From the NCBI RefSeq assembly GCF_018324205.1, contig NZ_AP023356.1, forward strand, positions 1,426,001 to 1,490,000: a DNA stretch of 64,000 nucleotides, read 5' to 3'. The notes beneath the pieces were generated by a model. The model had not been told where the DNA came from. It ran no database searches and saw only the letters and a program-made list of their open reading frames with translations. The position numbers were made by a program, and so were the translations under genes. Shown here piece after piece: positions 1 to 7,784 of the stretch; the stretch's first letter is position 1, and every line of letters starts with the position of its first letter. The DNA comes from Actinoplanes ianthinogenes (GTDB lineage Bacteria > Actinomycetota > Actinomycetes > Mycobacteriales > Micromonosporaceae).

Positions 1-202
1 GTTGCCGCTGGTCGCACGCACCGCCGGGAGGACGGCACCGGCCGCCCGCCGCGTTCGGCCTACTTCCCCGCCGCGGCTCCCGGCCGCCCGGCGCGCCCAC
101 CACCAAGCTCCCCCGCCCCGAAACTCAGCGACTGGGTGAGGGGTGTCTTGGGCACCACGCCGAGACACCCCTCGGCGCGAGCCGGGACCGCGATGCACGC
201 CA

Positions 203-422
203 CGGACCCGACCGCCACGGCCCCCAACCGCCACGGACCCCGACCAGCACGGGCTGCGACCAGCACGGACCCCGACCAGCACGGGCTGCGACCGGCACCG
301 ACCCCGACCGGCACGGACCCCGACCCCACGGGCTGCGACCGGCACGGACCCCGACCGGCACGGGCTGCGACCGGCACGGGCTGCGACCGGCACGGGCTGC
401 GACCGGCACCGACCCCGCGCGG
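203..422. repeat. 16-bp tandem repeat array, about 13 units
   Basis: Units alternate between CGGACCCCGACCGGCA-like and CGGGCTGCGACCGGCA-like versions, with two units of 15 bp. Three identical copies lie back to back at 361-408. The array lies 3' of the minus-strand flavoprotein gene, about 330 bp beyond its stop codon. No coding role is supported, because the period is not a multiple of three. Confidence 0.85.
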
Positions 423-734
423 CCCGCCACGACCCGCAACCCGCGCCGCGGGCCACAACCAGCACAGACCCCGCACAGCCCACGACCGCAACCCGCCCGG
501 CGGACCGCGACCAGCACAGATCCCGCGCGGCCCGCCACGACCGCAACCCGCGCCGCACACCCTGACCAGTACAAACAACGCGCAGCCCGCCGCGACCGCA
601 ACCCGCGTGCCGGCCTGGGCCGGGGCGGGCCTTGCGGTGCGCCGGGACACACCCGTGCGTCGCCTCGTCGGTCTCGAGCGGGACTGCCTCGCGGGTTGGC
701 TCGGGACGGGGCTGGTGCGGTTGGGGTAGGGCGA

Positions 735-747
735 GGTCGTACAAAAT
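735..747 (+). promoter_or_regulatory. AT-rich 13-mer GGTCGTACAAAAT, copy 1
   Basis: This 13-mer is identical to one at 24785-24797, and a near copy (GTCGTACAAGAT) lies on the minus strand at 29798-29787. In such GC-rich DNA an exact AT-rich repeat of this length is unlikely by chance. Function is unknown; this copy sits at the 3' end of the minus-strand flavoprotein gene rather than in front of a gene. Confidence 0.3.
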
Positions 748-753
748 ACGGTT

Positions 754-1428
754 TTAAGGAAGTAAACCGACAGCCGCCTCCCAGCTGAAGGCACGGCTGT
801 CGGTCAGGCGGACGCCGGCGGACCGAAGCACAGCGAGGTTGCCGGCGAAGGCGGGGTGCGCGGCCAGCTCGGGTTTGACGTGTACGGCGGCGACGATCGG
901 GATGTCGCTGCTCAGGTACTCGTTGAGGAGACCGACGGCCAGGTTGTCGTTCACGCCGGTGGCCCACTTGTTGAGGGTGTTGAACGTGGCCGGAGCGACC
1001 AGGATGGCGTCCGGGGTGAGCTCGGGCCACGGTTCGTCGGGGAGCGGCATGCGATGCAGCAGCGGCCGGCCGGTCCGCTCGGCGACGTCGCCGAGGAACG
1101 GCCAGCTGGCGGCGGTCGGCGTGGCCAGCACGGTGATCTGCCAGCGCCGGCCCACCGCCCTCGGCCCCTCCCCCGGCGGCCGAGCGCCCGCCCGCCCATC
1201 CCCCGCCACCCGAGCGCCCGCCTGCCCATCCCCCGCCACCCGAGCGCCCGCCTGCCCATACTCCGCCGGCCGAGCGCCCGCCTGCCCATCCTCCGGCGGT
1301 CTCTCGCCCACCGGCCGATCGTCTCGTGGCCGACCGTCCGGCGGCCCGCTCTGGAGTAGGTCGATCAGCTCGCCGATCCGCCGCAGCGGGGTCGCCGCGC
1401 ACACCACCAACAGCAGTTGATCAGTCAC
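754..1428 (-). CDS. Flavoprotein, phosphopantothenoylcysteine decarboxylase-like fold, with an internal decapeptide repeat
   Basis: This encodes 224 residues from a GTG start at 1428 (MTDQLLLVVCAATP). The N-terminal LLVVCAATPLRRIGELIDLL and the later segments TVLATPTAASWPFL, LPDEPWPEL, ILVAPATFNTLNKWATGVND and IPIVAAVHVKP match the HFCD flavoprotein fold: the FMN-binding PATFNTxNKWATGxxD stretch is diagnostic. Such proteins bind FMN and decarboxylate cysteine-type substrates, or act as uncharacterised flavoproteins in actinomycetes. Residues about 37-86 are an inserted low-complexity segment of 10-residue repeats (GQAGARVAGD-like), probably an exposed loop between the first helix and second strand. 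The substrate is unknown. A longer open frame extends to 1494, but it lacks the family's usual start. Confidence 0.8.
   Translation of the reverse strand: MTDQLLLVVCAATPLRRIGELIDLLQSGPPDGRPRDDRPVGERPPEDGQAGARPAEYGQAGARVAGDGQAGARVAGDGRAGARPPGEGPRAVGRRWQITVLATPTAASWPFLGDVAERTGRPLLHRMPLPDEPWPELTPDAILVAPATFNTLNKWATGVNDNLAVGLLNEYLSSDIPIVAAVHVKPELAAHPAFAGNLAVLRSAGVRLTDSRAFSWEAAVGLLP
1170..1319 (-). repeat. 30-bp in-frame minisatellite inside the flavoprotein gene, 5 units
   Basis: Five 30-bp units run head to tail, and the middle ones are nearly identical. Each encodes ten residues of the type GQAGARVAGD. Because 30 is a multiple of three, copy number can change without a frameshift. The tract falls in a region where related flavoproteins have a short loop. 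Confidence 0.85.
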
Positions 1429-1584
1429 ATACCGCAGGTTAGGCCCTGTCTGGCCGATCCTGCGAGGCTGCGGCACGGCCGTCGCTCGATCCACCGAGCG
1501 GGACCTAATCCTCAGCGGTTATTCAGCGACTTCACAACCAACCGCGTCACAGTGGGAGCACATCCCCCGACCTGGAGGTAGGTA

Positions 1585-1857
1585 ATGGGTCTACTCGGCA
1601 TCATCAGCCTGGCCCTGCTCATCGTGCAGTTCCTGCTGATCGCCCGCGCGGTGCTGGACTGGAGCGCGGTGCTGGCCGGTCCGGCGATGCCCGGCTCGTT
1701 CCGCTCGCGGCTGTCCGGCGGCGTGTTCGCGGTGACCGAGCCGATCCTGGCCCCGGTGCGGAAGCTGATTCCGCCGCTGCGGGCCGGTGGAGTGTCCATC
1801 GATCTGGCGTTCATCATCGTGTTCTTCGCGGTCACGATCCTGCACAGCCTGATCTGA
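1585..1857 (+). CDS. YggT family integral membrane protein
   Basis: This small protein has 90 residues and two hydrophobic helices, at about 3-20 and 72-88. Between them lies the family signature FAVTEPILAPVRKLIPPL (the consensus is a TEP-hydrophobic-P-R-x-IPP stretch). A strong ribosome site, GGAGGTAGGTA, lies just before the ATG. YggT proteins are inner-membrane proteins that often sit near cell-division genes (sepF, divIVA) in actinobacteria. Here no division gene is adjacent, so this is probably a stray paralogue. Its precise role is unknown. Confidence 0.85.
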   Translation: MGLLGIISLALLIVQFLLIARAVLDWSAVLAGPAMPGSFRSRLSGGVFAVTEPILAPVRKLIPPLRAGGVSIDLAFIIVFFAVTILHSLI

Positions 1858-1949
1858 CCCGTCCCGCGACTTTGCTCTGATCCCACGCGCAGCCTGATCC
1901 GACCTGCCCGCGCCGTCCCCGCCCCTGGGATGGCCTGGGCGGTCCCAGG

Positions 1950-2215
1950 CGCCCTGGCCGGCCCGGGCCGTCTCCCCCTGACGAGCCCGGGCCGCTCCAG
2001 GCCCCACTCCGGCCCGGGCCGTCTCCCCCGTGACGAGCCCGGGCCACTCCAAACCGTGACGGGTACCGGCCGCGTCCGCCCGACGCGTCGGGGCCGCTTC
2101 ACGCCCCTGACCGGCCCGGGCCGTCCTCCCCCCGTGACGAGCCCGGGCCACCCCACCCCCCTCACCGGCCCGGGCCCCTTTCCCCCCGAGGAGCCCGGGC
2201 CACCCCGACTCTCCC
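1950..2215. repeat. GGCCCGGGCC-type palindromic repeats downstream of yggT
   Basis: Four degenerate units of roughly 50 bp each carry a CCGGCCCGGGCC half and a GA(C/G)GAGCCCGGGCC half about 20-25 bp apart (near 1961-1993, 2011-2044, 2111-2149 and 2164-2203). Each unit could fold into a strong hairpin. The array starts about 100 bp 3' of the yggT stop. Several frames are open through it, but they look like composition artefacts. Confidence 0.75.
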
Positions 2216-2244
2216 GACATGACGGTCGGTCCTCTGACGACAGT

Positions 2245-2274
2245 GAGCCGCGCATCCCACCGGATGCGCGGCTC
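2245..2274. terminator. Perfect 13-bp stem-loop upstream of the SnoaL-like gene
   Basis: GAGCCGCGCATCC and GGATGCGCGGCTC form a perfect 13-bp stem around a CACC tetraloop. It has no U-tract, as is usual for actinobacterial terminators. It lies just before the promoter of the next gene and could insulate it from read-through out of the repeat tract. Confidence 0.6.
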
Positions 2275-2282
2275 GTCCGTGT

Positions 2283-2312
2283 TTGGAGTCGTTGTTCCCG
2301 TGCGCATAGGGT
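2283..2312 (+). promoter_or_regulatory. Candidate leaderless promoter for the SnoaL-like gene
   Basis: TTGGAG and TAGGGT are separated by 18 bp. The -10 hexamer ends 6 nt before the GTG start codon at 2319, so the transcript would begin at or next to the start codon. No ribosome-binding site is visible. Confidence 0.5.
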
Positions 2313-2318
2313 CGATGT

Positions 2319-2693
2319 GTGACCGATTCGCACAGGGAACTCTTCGAACGGTATGTCTACGCCGGCGCGATCACCCGCAACCCCGACGCGATCGCCGATC
2401 TGTTCACCGAGGACGGGATCTTCGAGGCGCCACTGGTCTCACCGGGCGGCCCGTTGCCGAGCCGGCTGGCCGGGCGGGAGGCGATCCGGGCCGGGATCGG
2501 CGCCTTCCAACAGGATGCTCCCGGGCCGGTCGACCCGGCACGCAGCGGATATGTGCTGCACGAGACCGCCGACCCGGGCGTCTTCATCGCCGAGATCGAC
2601 GCGGTGTCCGGCGGTGTCGAGATGTCCCTGGTCCAGATCTTCCGGATCCGCGACGGCCAGATCGCGCATCTCCGCGACTACTTCCGCGCCTGA
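2319..2693 (+). CDS. SnoaL-like / NTF2-fold protein
   Basis: This encodes 124 residues from a GTG start. The pattern is that of the SnoaL-like NTF2 fold: an N-terminal helix (ELFERYVYAGAITRNPDAIADLFTED, shown by its key parts LFERY, AGAI and LFTEDG), then FEAPL, LAGREAIRAGIGAF, and a C-terminal strand pair SLVQIFRIRDGQIAHLRDYF. Such proteins are small hydroxylases, isomerases or ligand-binding proteins, and the substrate cannot be predicted. The neighbour on the right is convergent. The start is supported by the promoter hexamer 6 nt upstream. Confidence 0.75.
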   Translation: MTDSHRELFERYVYAGAITRNPDAIADLFTEDGIFEAPLVSPGGPLPSRLAGREAIRAGIGAFQQDAPGPVDPARSGYVLHETADPGVFIAEIDAVSGGVEMSLVQIFRIRDGQIAHLRDYFRA

Positions 2694-2722
2694 CACAAAG
2701 CCCGGCGCCGGCCGGCCCGGCG

Positions 2723-3373
2723 TCAGAGCAGCGTGGCGATCGAGTCGCCCCGAGCCCCGTCGAGCGGCGTCGACACATCGCAGAAACGCCACTTCTTGTC
2801 ACTGCCCCGGACCAGCGAGATCCGGACCGTCGTCGACTTCAACTCCGGGAGGTAGGACAGCACCTCCGTCTGCTTACCGGTCTTGCGCGGGGTGATCGCC
2901 TCGGCCGGGCGGCTCACCCGGATGTCCAGGCTCGCCCGATCGCCGAACGGGGCCGCCCCCGCCGACGGGGACGGCCAGCGCACCGCGGTCACCGTCGGCG
3001 TGCTGGTCGTCACGTAGGCGCCCTGGTCGATCAACGACTGCGTCTCGGCGATCAACTGGTTGGCCGCGCTGCACCCCGGGGCCGCGATGGTGGTGACCTT
3101 CGACGGGTCCGGGTTCGCGATCAGCCATTGGCCGTATTTGATCAGGGAGGCGACGACCACGGGCAGGTTCGTGCCGGTGTTCGACAGTCCCGGGGCGGAG
3201 GTGTTCGGCACCGCGGGGGTCTGCACGAACGTGCTGGTCGGGGCCGCCTGGATCGGCGGCGCGGAGGTCGCGGTGACGGCGGGGGCCGAGGTCAGCGCGG
3301 CGCACCCGGTCAGGGCGCAGGCCGAGGCGACGACAGCGGTCAGCCGCAGGGCACGACGGGGGGTCGGCTGCAT
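2723..3373 (-). CDS. Secreted lipoprotein of unknown function
   Basis: This encodes 216 residues, with an Arg-rich n-region, a hydrophobic core and the lipobox L21-T-G-C24, followed by an Ala/Pro/Thr-rich linker to about residue 55. The mature domain has two cysteines that could pair (in APGCSAAN and WRFCDVS). I recognise no catalytic motif. The pattern (a conserved globular domain with a terminal beta-rich segment containing SLVRGSDKKWRFCDV) suggests an extracellular binding protein. The ribosome site GGAGGA precedes the ATG. It sits between a convergent SnoaL-like gene and a PadR regulator on the same strand. Confidence 0.75.
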   Translation of the reverse strand: MQPTPRRALRLTAVVASACALTGCAALTSAPAVTATSAPPIQAAPTSTFVQTPAVPNTSAPGLSNTGTNLPVVVASLIKYGQWLIANPDPSKVTTIAAPGCSAANQLIAETQSLIDQGAYVTTSTPTVTAVRWPSPSAGAAPFGDRASLDIRVSRPAEAITPRKTGKQTEVLSYLPELKSTTVRISLVRGSDKKWRFCDVSTPLDGARGDSIATLL

Positions 3374-3464
3374 CAGGGTTCCTCCGGTACGACGTTTCGC
3401 GACCAGTCAGGTCGGTACCGGAGGGCGCCGCTTGAGGAATCGAGACGCAGTCGAACCGGGGCGC

Positions 3465-3791
3465 TCAGGTGGTCTGCGGCTCGGGGAGGCCGAGGCCCCG
3501 GGTCAGCTGCCGGTTGAGCTCGGCGAGCTCGGCGCGGGCCGCGACGGCTCCGTCGCTGGTGAGCCGGTAGTACTTGCGGGCCGGGCGACCGGCGGCGACC
3601 GGGTCGAGAGTCTCCCAGCGGGCCTCGATCCAGCCGGCTCTCTCCAGCCGCATCAGGATCGGGTAGAGCGTGCCGCTCGGATAACCGCTGTCACGCATGA
3701 GATCGAGCCCATACCGATCCGCGGCCGGGTCCTCGAGAAACGCGGCCAGCACCCTGGCCACGGCGGTCGTGGCCCGGATCGGCTTGATCAT
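3465..3791 (-). CDS. PadR family transcriptional regulator
   Basis: This encodes 108 residues. The winged-helix domain is clear: VARVLAAFLEDPAADRYGLDLMRDSGYPSGTLYPILMRLE, with the family hallmark S/YPSGTLYPxLxRLExxGWI, then the wing GRPARKYYRLTSDG. The short C-terminal helix (ARAELAELNRQL) matches subfamily-2 PadR dimerisation helices. The ATG at 3791 is preferred over an in-frame TTG nine bases upstream. The AT-rich region in front contains a 14-bp palindrome within the likely promoter (TTGATC at 3853-3848, TATGTA at 3831-3826), suggesting autorepression. The target gene is not evident, since the next gene upstream lies beyond a repeat array. Confidence 0.9.
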   Translation of the reverse strand: MIKPIRATTAVARVLAAFLEDPAADRYGLDLMRDSGYPSGTLYPILMRLERAGWIEARWETLDPVAAGRPARKYYRLTSDGAVAARAELAELNRQLTRGLGLPEPQTT

Positions 3792-3835
3792 GCCGACCAA
3801 CCTACCGCACCCCGGATAGCGAATCTACATAGGGT

Positions 3836-3849
3836 TCTTCCAGGGAAGA
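3836..3849. promoter_or_regulatory. Palindrome TCTTCC-AG-GGAAGA in the padR promoter
   Basis: The 6-bp arms are perfect with a 2-nt centre. The palindrome lies between the likely -35 and -10 elements of padR. The position suits an autoregulatory operator; binding is inferred, not shown. Confidence 0.4.
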
Positions 3850-4004
3850 TCAAATTCAACGAGCACATACTTCATTGACGCAGGTCCGCGCGGGTGCGGA
3901 TCGCATGCTCCCGCGCGGGCCGGAGGCGGCGATCTGGCCGCTGACGCGTCCAAACCAATCGCCACCTCCTTCACTGTCCGCGGCCGGTCCCGGAGATCAA
4001 CCCC

Positions 4005-4337
4005 CAGCTGGCCCCCACCGCCCTATCCCGTGCCCGGATAGGGCCACCAACACCAGCCCGACACCCCCCAGCTGGCCCCCAGCGCCCTATCCCGTTCCCG
4101 GATAGGGCCACCAACACCAGCCCGACACCCCTCGGCTGGTCCTCAGCGCCCTATCCCGTGCCCGGAAAGGGCCACCAGGACCAGCCCGACACACCCCGGC
4201 TGGCCCCCAGCGCCCTAACCCAACCCCGGAAAGGGCCACCAGGACCAGCCCGACACCCCCCGGCTGGCCCCCAGCGCCCTATCCCGTGCCTGGATAGGGC
4301 CATCAGGACCAGCCGGGCACTCCTCGGCTGGCCCCCA
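4005..4337. repeat. 64-bp palindromic tandem repeat array D: 5 full units plus a stub
   Basis: Units begin at 4005, 4069, 4133, 4197 and 4261 with a stub at 4325, an exact 64-bp spacing throughout. Each unit reads C(A/G)GCTGG, then GCCCTATCC, a 5-7-nt loop, GGATAGGGC, and finally CCAGCC-CGACAC. The inner arms (CCCTATCC with GGATAGGG) and outer arms (GGCTGG with CCAGCC) can pair into one long hairpin per unit. The array begins about 20 bp beyond the stop codon of the minus-strand acetyl-xylan esterase gene. The same unit with the same period recurs at 11276-11885. No coding role is supported. The rest of the 3792-4355 gap holds only the padR promoter region and GC-rich sequence. Confidence 0.9.
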
Positions 4338-4355
4338 CGATCGATGCCACCGGGC

Positions 4356-5330
4356 CTAGAAGACGTGTTTCGCGGCGAACTCCAGGGCTTCCACGTCGAA
4401 GAACGAGCGGCCGCCGTCGTGGCCGTCCCACTCGTAGACCCTGATGTCCTTGGCGCCGGGGATCTCGTTGTAGGCGGCGAAGACCCCGGACGGCGGGCAC
4501 ACCTGGTCCATCAGGGCGGTGGAGAACAGGGCCGGCGCGGTGACCCGGCGGGCCTGGTGGACCACATCGAAGTGGTCCAGGGTGGCGAAGGTCTGCTCGG
4601 CCCGGTCCGCGTTCGGCCGGAGGAACTGGACGATCTCCTGGAACGGGAAGCTGTCGGTGATGGTGACCGCGCGCCGGATGTCGCAGAGGAACGGCACCCC
4701 GGCCACCACGGCGGCGACCCGGTCCGGGACCAGGCCGGCGGCCGCGATCGACAGCGCGCCGCCCTGGCTCTTGCCGGTGGTCACCAGCCGTGCCGCGTCC
4801 ACACCGGGCAGCTCGGCGGCGGTCTCGACGGCCCGGGCCGCGTCGGTGAACAGCCGCCGGTAGTAGTGCGTCTCGGGCGAGCGGACCCCGCGAGTCATGA
4901 AGCCGGGCGCGGACGGGCCGGCGCCGTCCGGGTCGACGTCCGGGGTGCCGCCGCCGCGCCAGTTGCCGCCCTGGCCGCGGGTGTCCATCACCAGGTGCGC
5001 ATAGCCCGCGGAGGCCCAGACCAGCCAGTCGATCGGCAGGCCACGGCCACCGCCGTACCCGATGAACTCGACCGCGATCGGCAGCGGACCGGACGCGCCG
5101 GCCGGGACGTTGAGCCACGCCTTGATCGGCTGGCCGGCGAAGCCGGTGAAGGTCACGTCGTAGCTGGTGATGCCGCGCAGCGGGGTGGTGACCTCGGTGA
5201 GCTCGACCGGCTTGGCGGCGGCCCGCGCCTCGTCGAGCGTGCGGGACCAGAACTCGTCGAACCCGTCCGGCACCGGCGTGGCGGAGCGGTAGGTGCGCAA
5301 CTCGGCGAGCGGGAGATCAAAATGGGCCAT
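4356..5330 (-). CDS. Acetyl-xylan esterase / cephalosporin-C deacetylase family (AXE1)
   Basis: This encodes 324 residues, the usual length of the AXE1 (CE7) family of cytoplasmic alpha/beta hydrolases that deacetylate xylo-oligosaccharides and other acetyl esters. The features are the N-terminal MAHFDLPLAELRTYR, the RGQGGNWRG oxyanion-side loop, the nucleophile motif GKSQGG (Ser of G-x-S-Q-G), an acidic residue near FSTALMDQVCPP, and the terminal His in EWDGHDGG. There is no signal peptide, so it probably acts on imported oligosaccharides. It is divergent from recD2. The promoter TTGGGA-N17-TACCGT lies 6 nt before the ATG, which fixes the start. Function fits with the xylanase, GH51 and GH43 genes elsewhere in the window. 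Confidence 0.9.
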   Translation of the reverse strand: MAHFDLPLAELRTYRSATPVPDGFDEFWSRTLDEARAAAKPVELTEVTTPLRGITSYDVTFTGFAGQPIKAWLNVPAGASGPLPIAVEFIGYGGGRGLPIDWLVWASAGYAHLVMDTRGQGGNWRGGGTPDVDPDGAGPSAPGFMTRGVRSPETHYYRRLFTDAARAVETAAELPGVDAARLVTTGKSQGGALSIAAAGLVPDRVAAVVAGVPFLCDIRRAVTITDSFPFQEIVQFLRPNADRAEQTFATLDHFDVVHQARRVTAPALFSTALMDQVCPPSGVFAAYNEIPGAKDIRVYEWDGHDGGRSFFDVEALEFAAKHVF

Positions 5331-5336
5331 GCGGCA

Positions 5337-5375
5337 ACGGTAGGCGACCGTGGCCGCGCTCCCAAGGGGGTCTGC
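5337..5375 (-). promoter_or_regulatory. Leaderless promoter of the acetyl-xylan esterase gene
   Basis: On the minus strand TTGGGA (5375-5370) and TACCGT (5342-5337) are 17 bp apart, and the -10 ends 6 nt before the ATG. No ribosome site is present. This is one of the better-matched examples of the leaderless pattern in this window. Confidence 0.6.
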
Positions 5376-5404
5376 CGACAGCCGAATCCGGCGGGGAGGG
5401 CACG

Positions 5405-7606
5405 ATGGTCGCCATGTCCGGTGCGGCACAGACCTCCCGCCCGGCGCCGCACGTCCTGGAAGCGGTGCTGGAGCGGCTGACCTATGTGAACGAGGAGACC
5501 GGTTACACGGTCGCCCGGGTGGCCACCGCGAAGAGCGGGCCGGACCTGCTGACCGTGGTCGGGGCGCTGCTCGGCGCGCAGCCCGGGGAGAGTCTGCGGC
5601 TGTCCGGCTGGTGGACGTCGCATCCGCAGTACGGCCGCCAGTTCGAGGTGGTCTCGTACACCACCGTGCTGCCGGCCACCGTGCAGGGCATCCGGCGTTA
5701 TCTGGGATCCGGGCTGGTCAAGGGCATCGGCCCGGTCTTCGCCGAGCGGATCGTGGACCACTTCGGACTGGACACGCTCCAGATCATCGAGGAGTCGCCG
5801 GCCCGGCTGATCGAGGTGAACGGGCTCGGCCCGAAACGCACCGCGAAGATCACCGCGGCCTGGGCCGAGCAGAAGGCGATCAAGGAGGTGATGCTGTTCC
5901 TCCAGGGGGTCGGCGTGTCCACCTCGATCGCGGTCCGGATCTACAAGAAGTACGGCGACGCGTCGATCTCGGTGGTGAAGAACAGCCCGTACAAGCTCGC
6001 CTCGGACGTCTGGGGCATCGGGTTCAAGACCGCGGACACGATCGCGCAGGCGGTCGGCATCCCGCACGACAGTCCCGAACGGGTGAAGGCGGGTCTGCAG
6101 TACACGCTGTCCCAGGCGACCGATAACGGTCACTGCTTCCTGCCGGCCGACGATCTCATCGCGGATGCCGCCAAGATCCTCGAGGTTCCCGCCGGACTCG
6201 TCCCGGCCTGTCTGGACGAATTGGTCACCGAGGAGGGTGTGGTCCGCGAGGACGACCACGTCTATCTCGTGCCGTTTCATCGCGCCGAAGTGTCGCTCGC
6301 CTCGCAACTCGTCCGTCTGCTGCGGGAGAAATCGGACCGCATGCCGCATTTCGCGGAGGTCGACTGGAGCCGGGCCCTCTCGTGGCTGCACCGGCGCACC
6401 GGCTCCACCCTCGCCCCGGAGCAGGAGGAGGCGGTCAAGCTCGCGCTCACGTCGAAGGTGGCGGTGCTCACCGGCGGCCCCGGCTGCGGCAAGAGCTTCA
6501 CCGTCCGCTCCATCGTCGAGCTCGCCGCCGCCAAACAGGCCAAGATCCAGCTGGTCGCGCCGACCGGCCGCGCCGCCAAACGCCTCGCCGAACTCACCGG
6601 CCATCCCGCCGCCACGGTTCATCGCCTGCTCAAACTCCAGCCCGGCGGGGACGCGAGCTACGACCGCGACAACCCGCTCGACGCCGACCTGCTGGTCGTC
6701 GACGAGTCCTCGATGCTCGACCTGATCCTGGCGAACAAGCTGGTCAAGGCGATCCCGCCGGGTGCGCACCTGTTGCTGGTCGGCGACGTCGACCAGCTGC
6801 CGAGCGTCGGCGCCGGCGAGGTGCTGCGCGACCTGCTCGCCGCCGACGTCATCCCGCGGGTCCGGCTCACCCAGATCTTCCGGCAGGCCGCGGAGAGCGG
6901 CGTGGTCACCAACGCGCACCGGATCAACCAGGGCCGGCCGCCGCTGCTCGACGGGATGAAGGACTTCTTCCTGTTCCCGTGCGACGACACCGAGGCGACC
7001 GCGGCGCTCACCGTGGACGTGGCGTGCACCCGGATCGCCCGCAAGTTCGGCCTGGACCCACGCCGCGACGTGCAGATCCTCACCCCGATGCACCGCGGGC
7101 CGGCCGGCGCCGGCGCTCTCAACACGCTGTTGCAGCAGGAGCTGACCCCGGGCCGCGAGGGGCTGCCTGAGCGCCGGGTCGGCGGGCGGGTGTTCCGGGT
7201 CGGCGACAAGGTCACCCAGATCAGGAACAACTACGACAAGGGGGTTGCGGGCGTCTTCAACGGCACGGTCGGCGTCGTGACCGGGCTGTCGCCCGAGGAG
7301 CAGACCCTTACGGTACGCACGGACGAGGACGAGCTGATCGAGTACGACTTCGACGAGCTGGACGAGCTCGCGCACGCGTATGCGATCACGATCCACCGGT
7401 CGCAGGGTTCGGAGTACCCGGCCGTGGTGATCCCGCTGACCACCAGCGCGTGGATGATGCTCCAGCGCAACCTGCTCTACACCGCGATCACCCGGGCGAA
7501 GAAGCTGGTCGTGCTGGTCGGCTCGCGCAAGGCCCTGGCCGCCGCGGTGCGCACGGTCGGCGCGGGCCGGCGGCACACCGCGCTGACCGAGCGCCTCACC
7601 GTGTAG
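5405..7606 (+). CDS. recD2: RecD2-type ATP-dependent DNA helicase
   Basis: This encodes 733 residues, full length for RecD2, an SF1 5'-3' DNA helicase that acts without RecBC in DNA repair. The N-terminal OB-like region carries NEETGYTVARV. Next come helix-hairpin-helix segments (GLVKGIGPVFAERIVDHFG, VNGLGPKRTAKI). The helicase core has Walker A GGPGCGKSF near residue 360, Walker B LLVVDESSM near 430, GDVDQLPSVGAGEVL (motif III), RLTQIFRQ, the C-terminal SH3-like domain and HRSQGSEYP, then motif VI NLLYTAITRAK. The ATG at 5405 has GGGAGG five bases upstream and is preferred to the ATG at 5414. The stop codon is followed immediately by a 29-bp repeat array. Confidence 0.95.
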   Translation: MVAMSGAAQTSRPAPHVLEAVLERLTYVNEETGYTVARVATAKSGPDLLTVVGALLGAQPGESLRLSGWWTSHPQYGRQFEVVSYTTVLPATVQGIRRYLGSGLVKGIGPVFAERIVDHFGLDTLQIIEESPARLIEVNGLGPKRTAKITAAWAEQKAIKEVMLFLQGVGVSTSIAVRIYKKYGDASISVVKNSPYKLASDVWGIGFKTADTIAQAVGIPHDSPERVKAGLQYTLSQATDNGHCFLPADDLIADAAKILEVPAGLVPACLDELVTEEGVVREDDHVYLVPFHRAEVSLASQLVRLLREKSDRMPHFAEVDWSRALSWLHRRTGSTLAPEQEEAVKLALTSKVAVLTGGPGCGKSFTVRSIVELAAAKQAKIQLVAPTGRAAKRLAELTGHPAATVHRLLKLQPGGDASYDRDNPLDADLLVVDESSMLDLILANKLVKAIPPGAHLLLVGDVDQLPSVGAGEVLRDLLAADVIPRVRLTQIFRQAAESGVVTNAHRINQGRPPLLDGMKDFFLFPCDDTEATAALTVDVACTRIARKFGLDPRRDVQILTPMHRGPAGAGALNTLLQQELTPGREGLPERRVGGRVFRVGDKVTQIRNNYDKGVAGVFNGTVGVVTGLSPEEQTLTVRTDEDELIEYDFDELDELAHAYAITIHRSQGSEYPAVVIPLTTSAWMMLQRNLLYTAITRAKKLVVLVGSRKALAAAVRTVGAGRRHTALTERLTV

Positions 7607-7746
7607 GCCGCGGGGCGCTTCGGCTCGTCAGCCGCGGGGCCGGGCGCTTCGGCTCGTCAGCCGCGCGGCGGGGCGCTTCGGCTCGTCAGCCGCGCGGCGG
7701 GGCGCTTCGGCTCGTCAGCCGCGCGGCGGGGCGCTTCGGCTCGTCA
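7607..7746. repeat. 29-bp tandem repeat array starting right after the recD2 stop
   Basis: Units start at 7607 (24 bp), 7631, 7660, 7689 and 7718. They end in GGCGCTTCGGCTCGTCA and contain a GCCGCGCGGC palindrome; a degenerate unit continues to about 7794. The array fills the space between recD2 and the convergent membrane-protein gene, whose last codons overlap the degenerate unit. It may act as a bidirectional terminator. Confidence 0.85.
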
Positions 7747-7784
7747 GCCGCGAGCCGGGCTGGTAGGTCGCCGGGCCGGGCGCC

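Larger units (their letters stand above)
1..753. other. Gene-poor repeat-rich stretch at the left edge
   Basis: No convincing gene is visible. Frame 1 on the plus strand is open from base 1 to base 729, so the first roughly 150 bases could be the tail of a gene entering from the left. The predicted residues (Pro/Arg/Ala/Thr-rich) match no family I know, and beyond base 200 the frame only reads a 16-bp tandem repeat. Because 16 is not a multiple of three, that repeat opens several frames by composition. The minus strand is open over 60-794 for the same reason. The stretch ends with an unusually AT-rich patch (735-760) that overlaps the stop codon of the minus-strand flavoprotein gene. Confidence 0.6.

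Noticed and set aside
60-794. Several ORFs on both strands through the left-edge repeats
   Set aside because: They read the 16-bp tandem repeat in all frames. No start with a ribosome site and no recognisable domain is seen.
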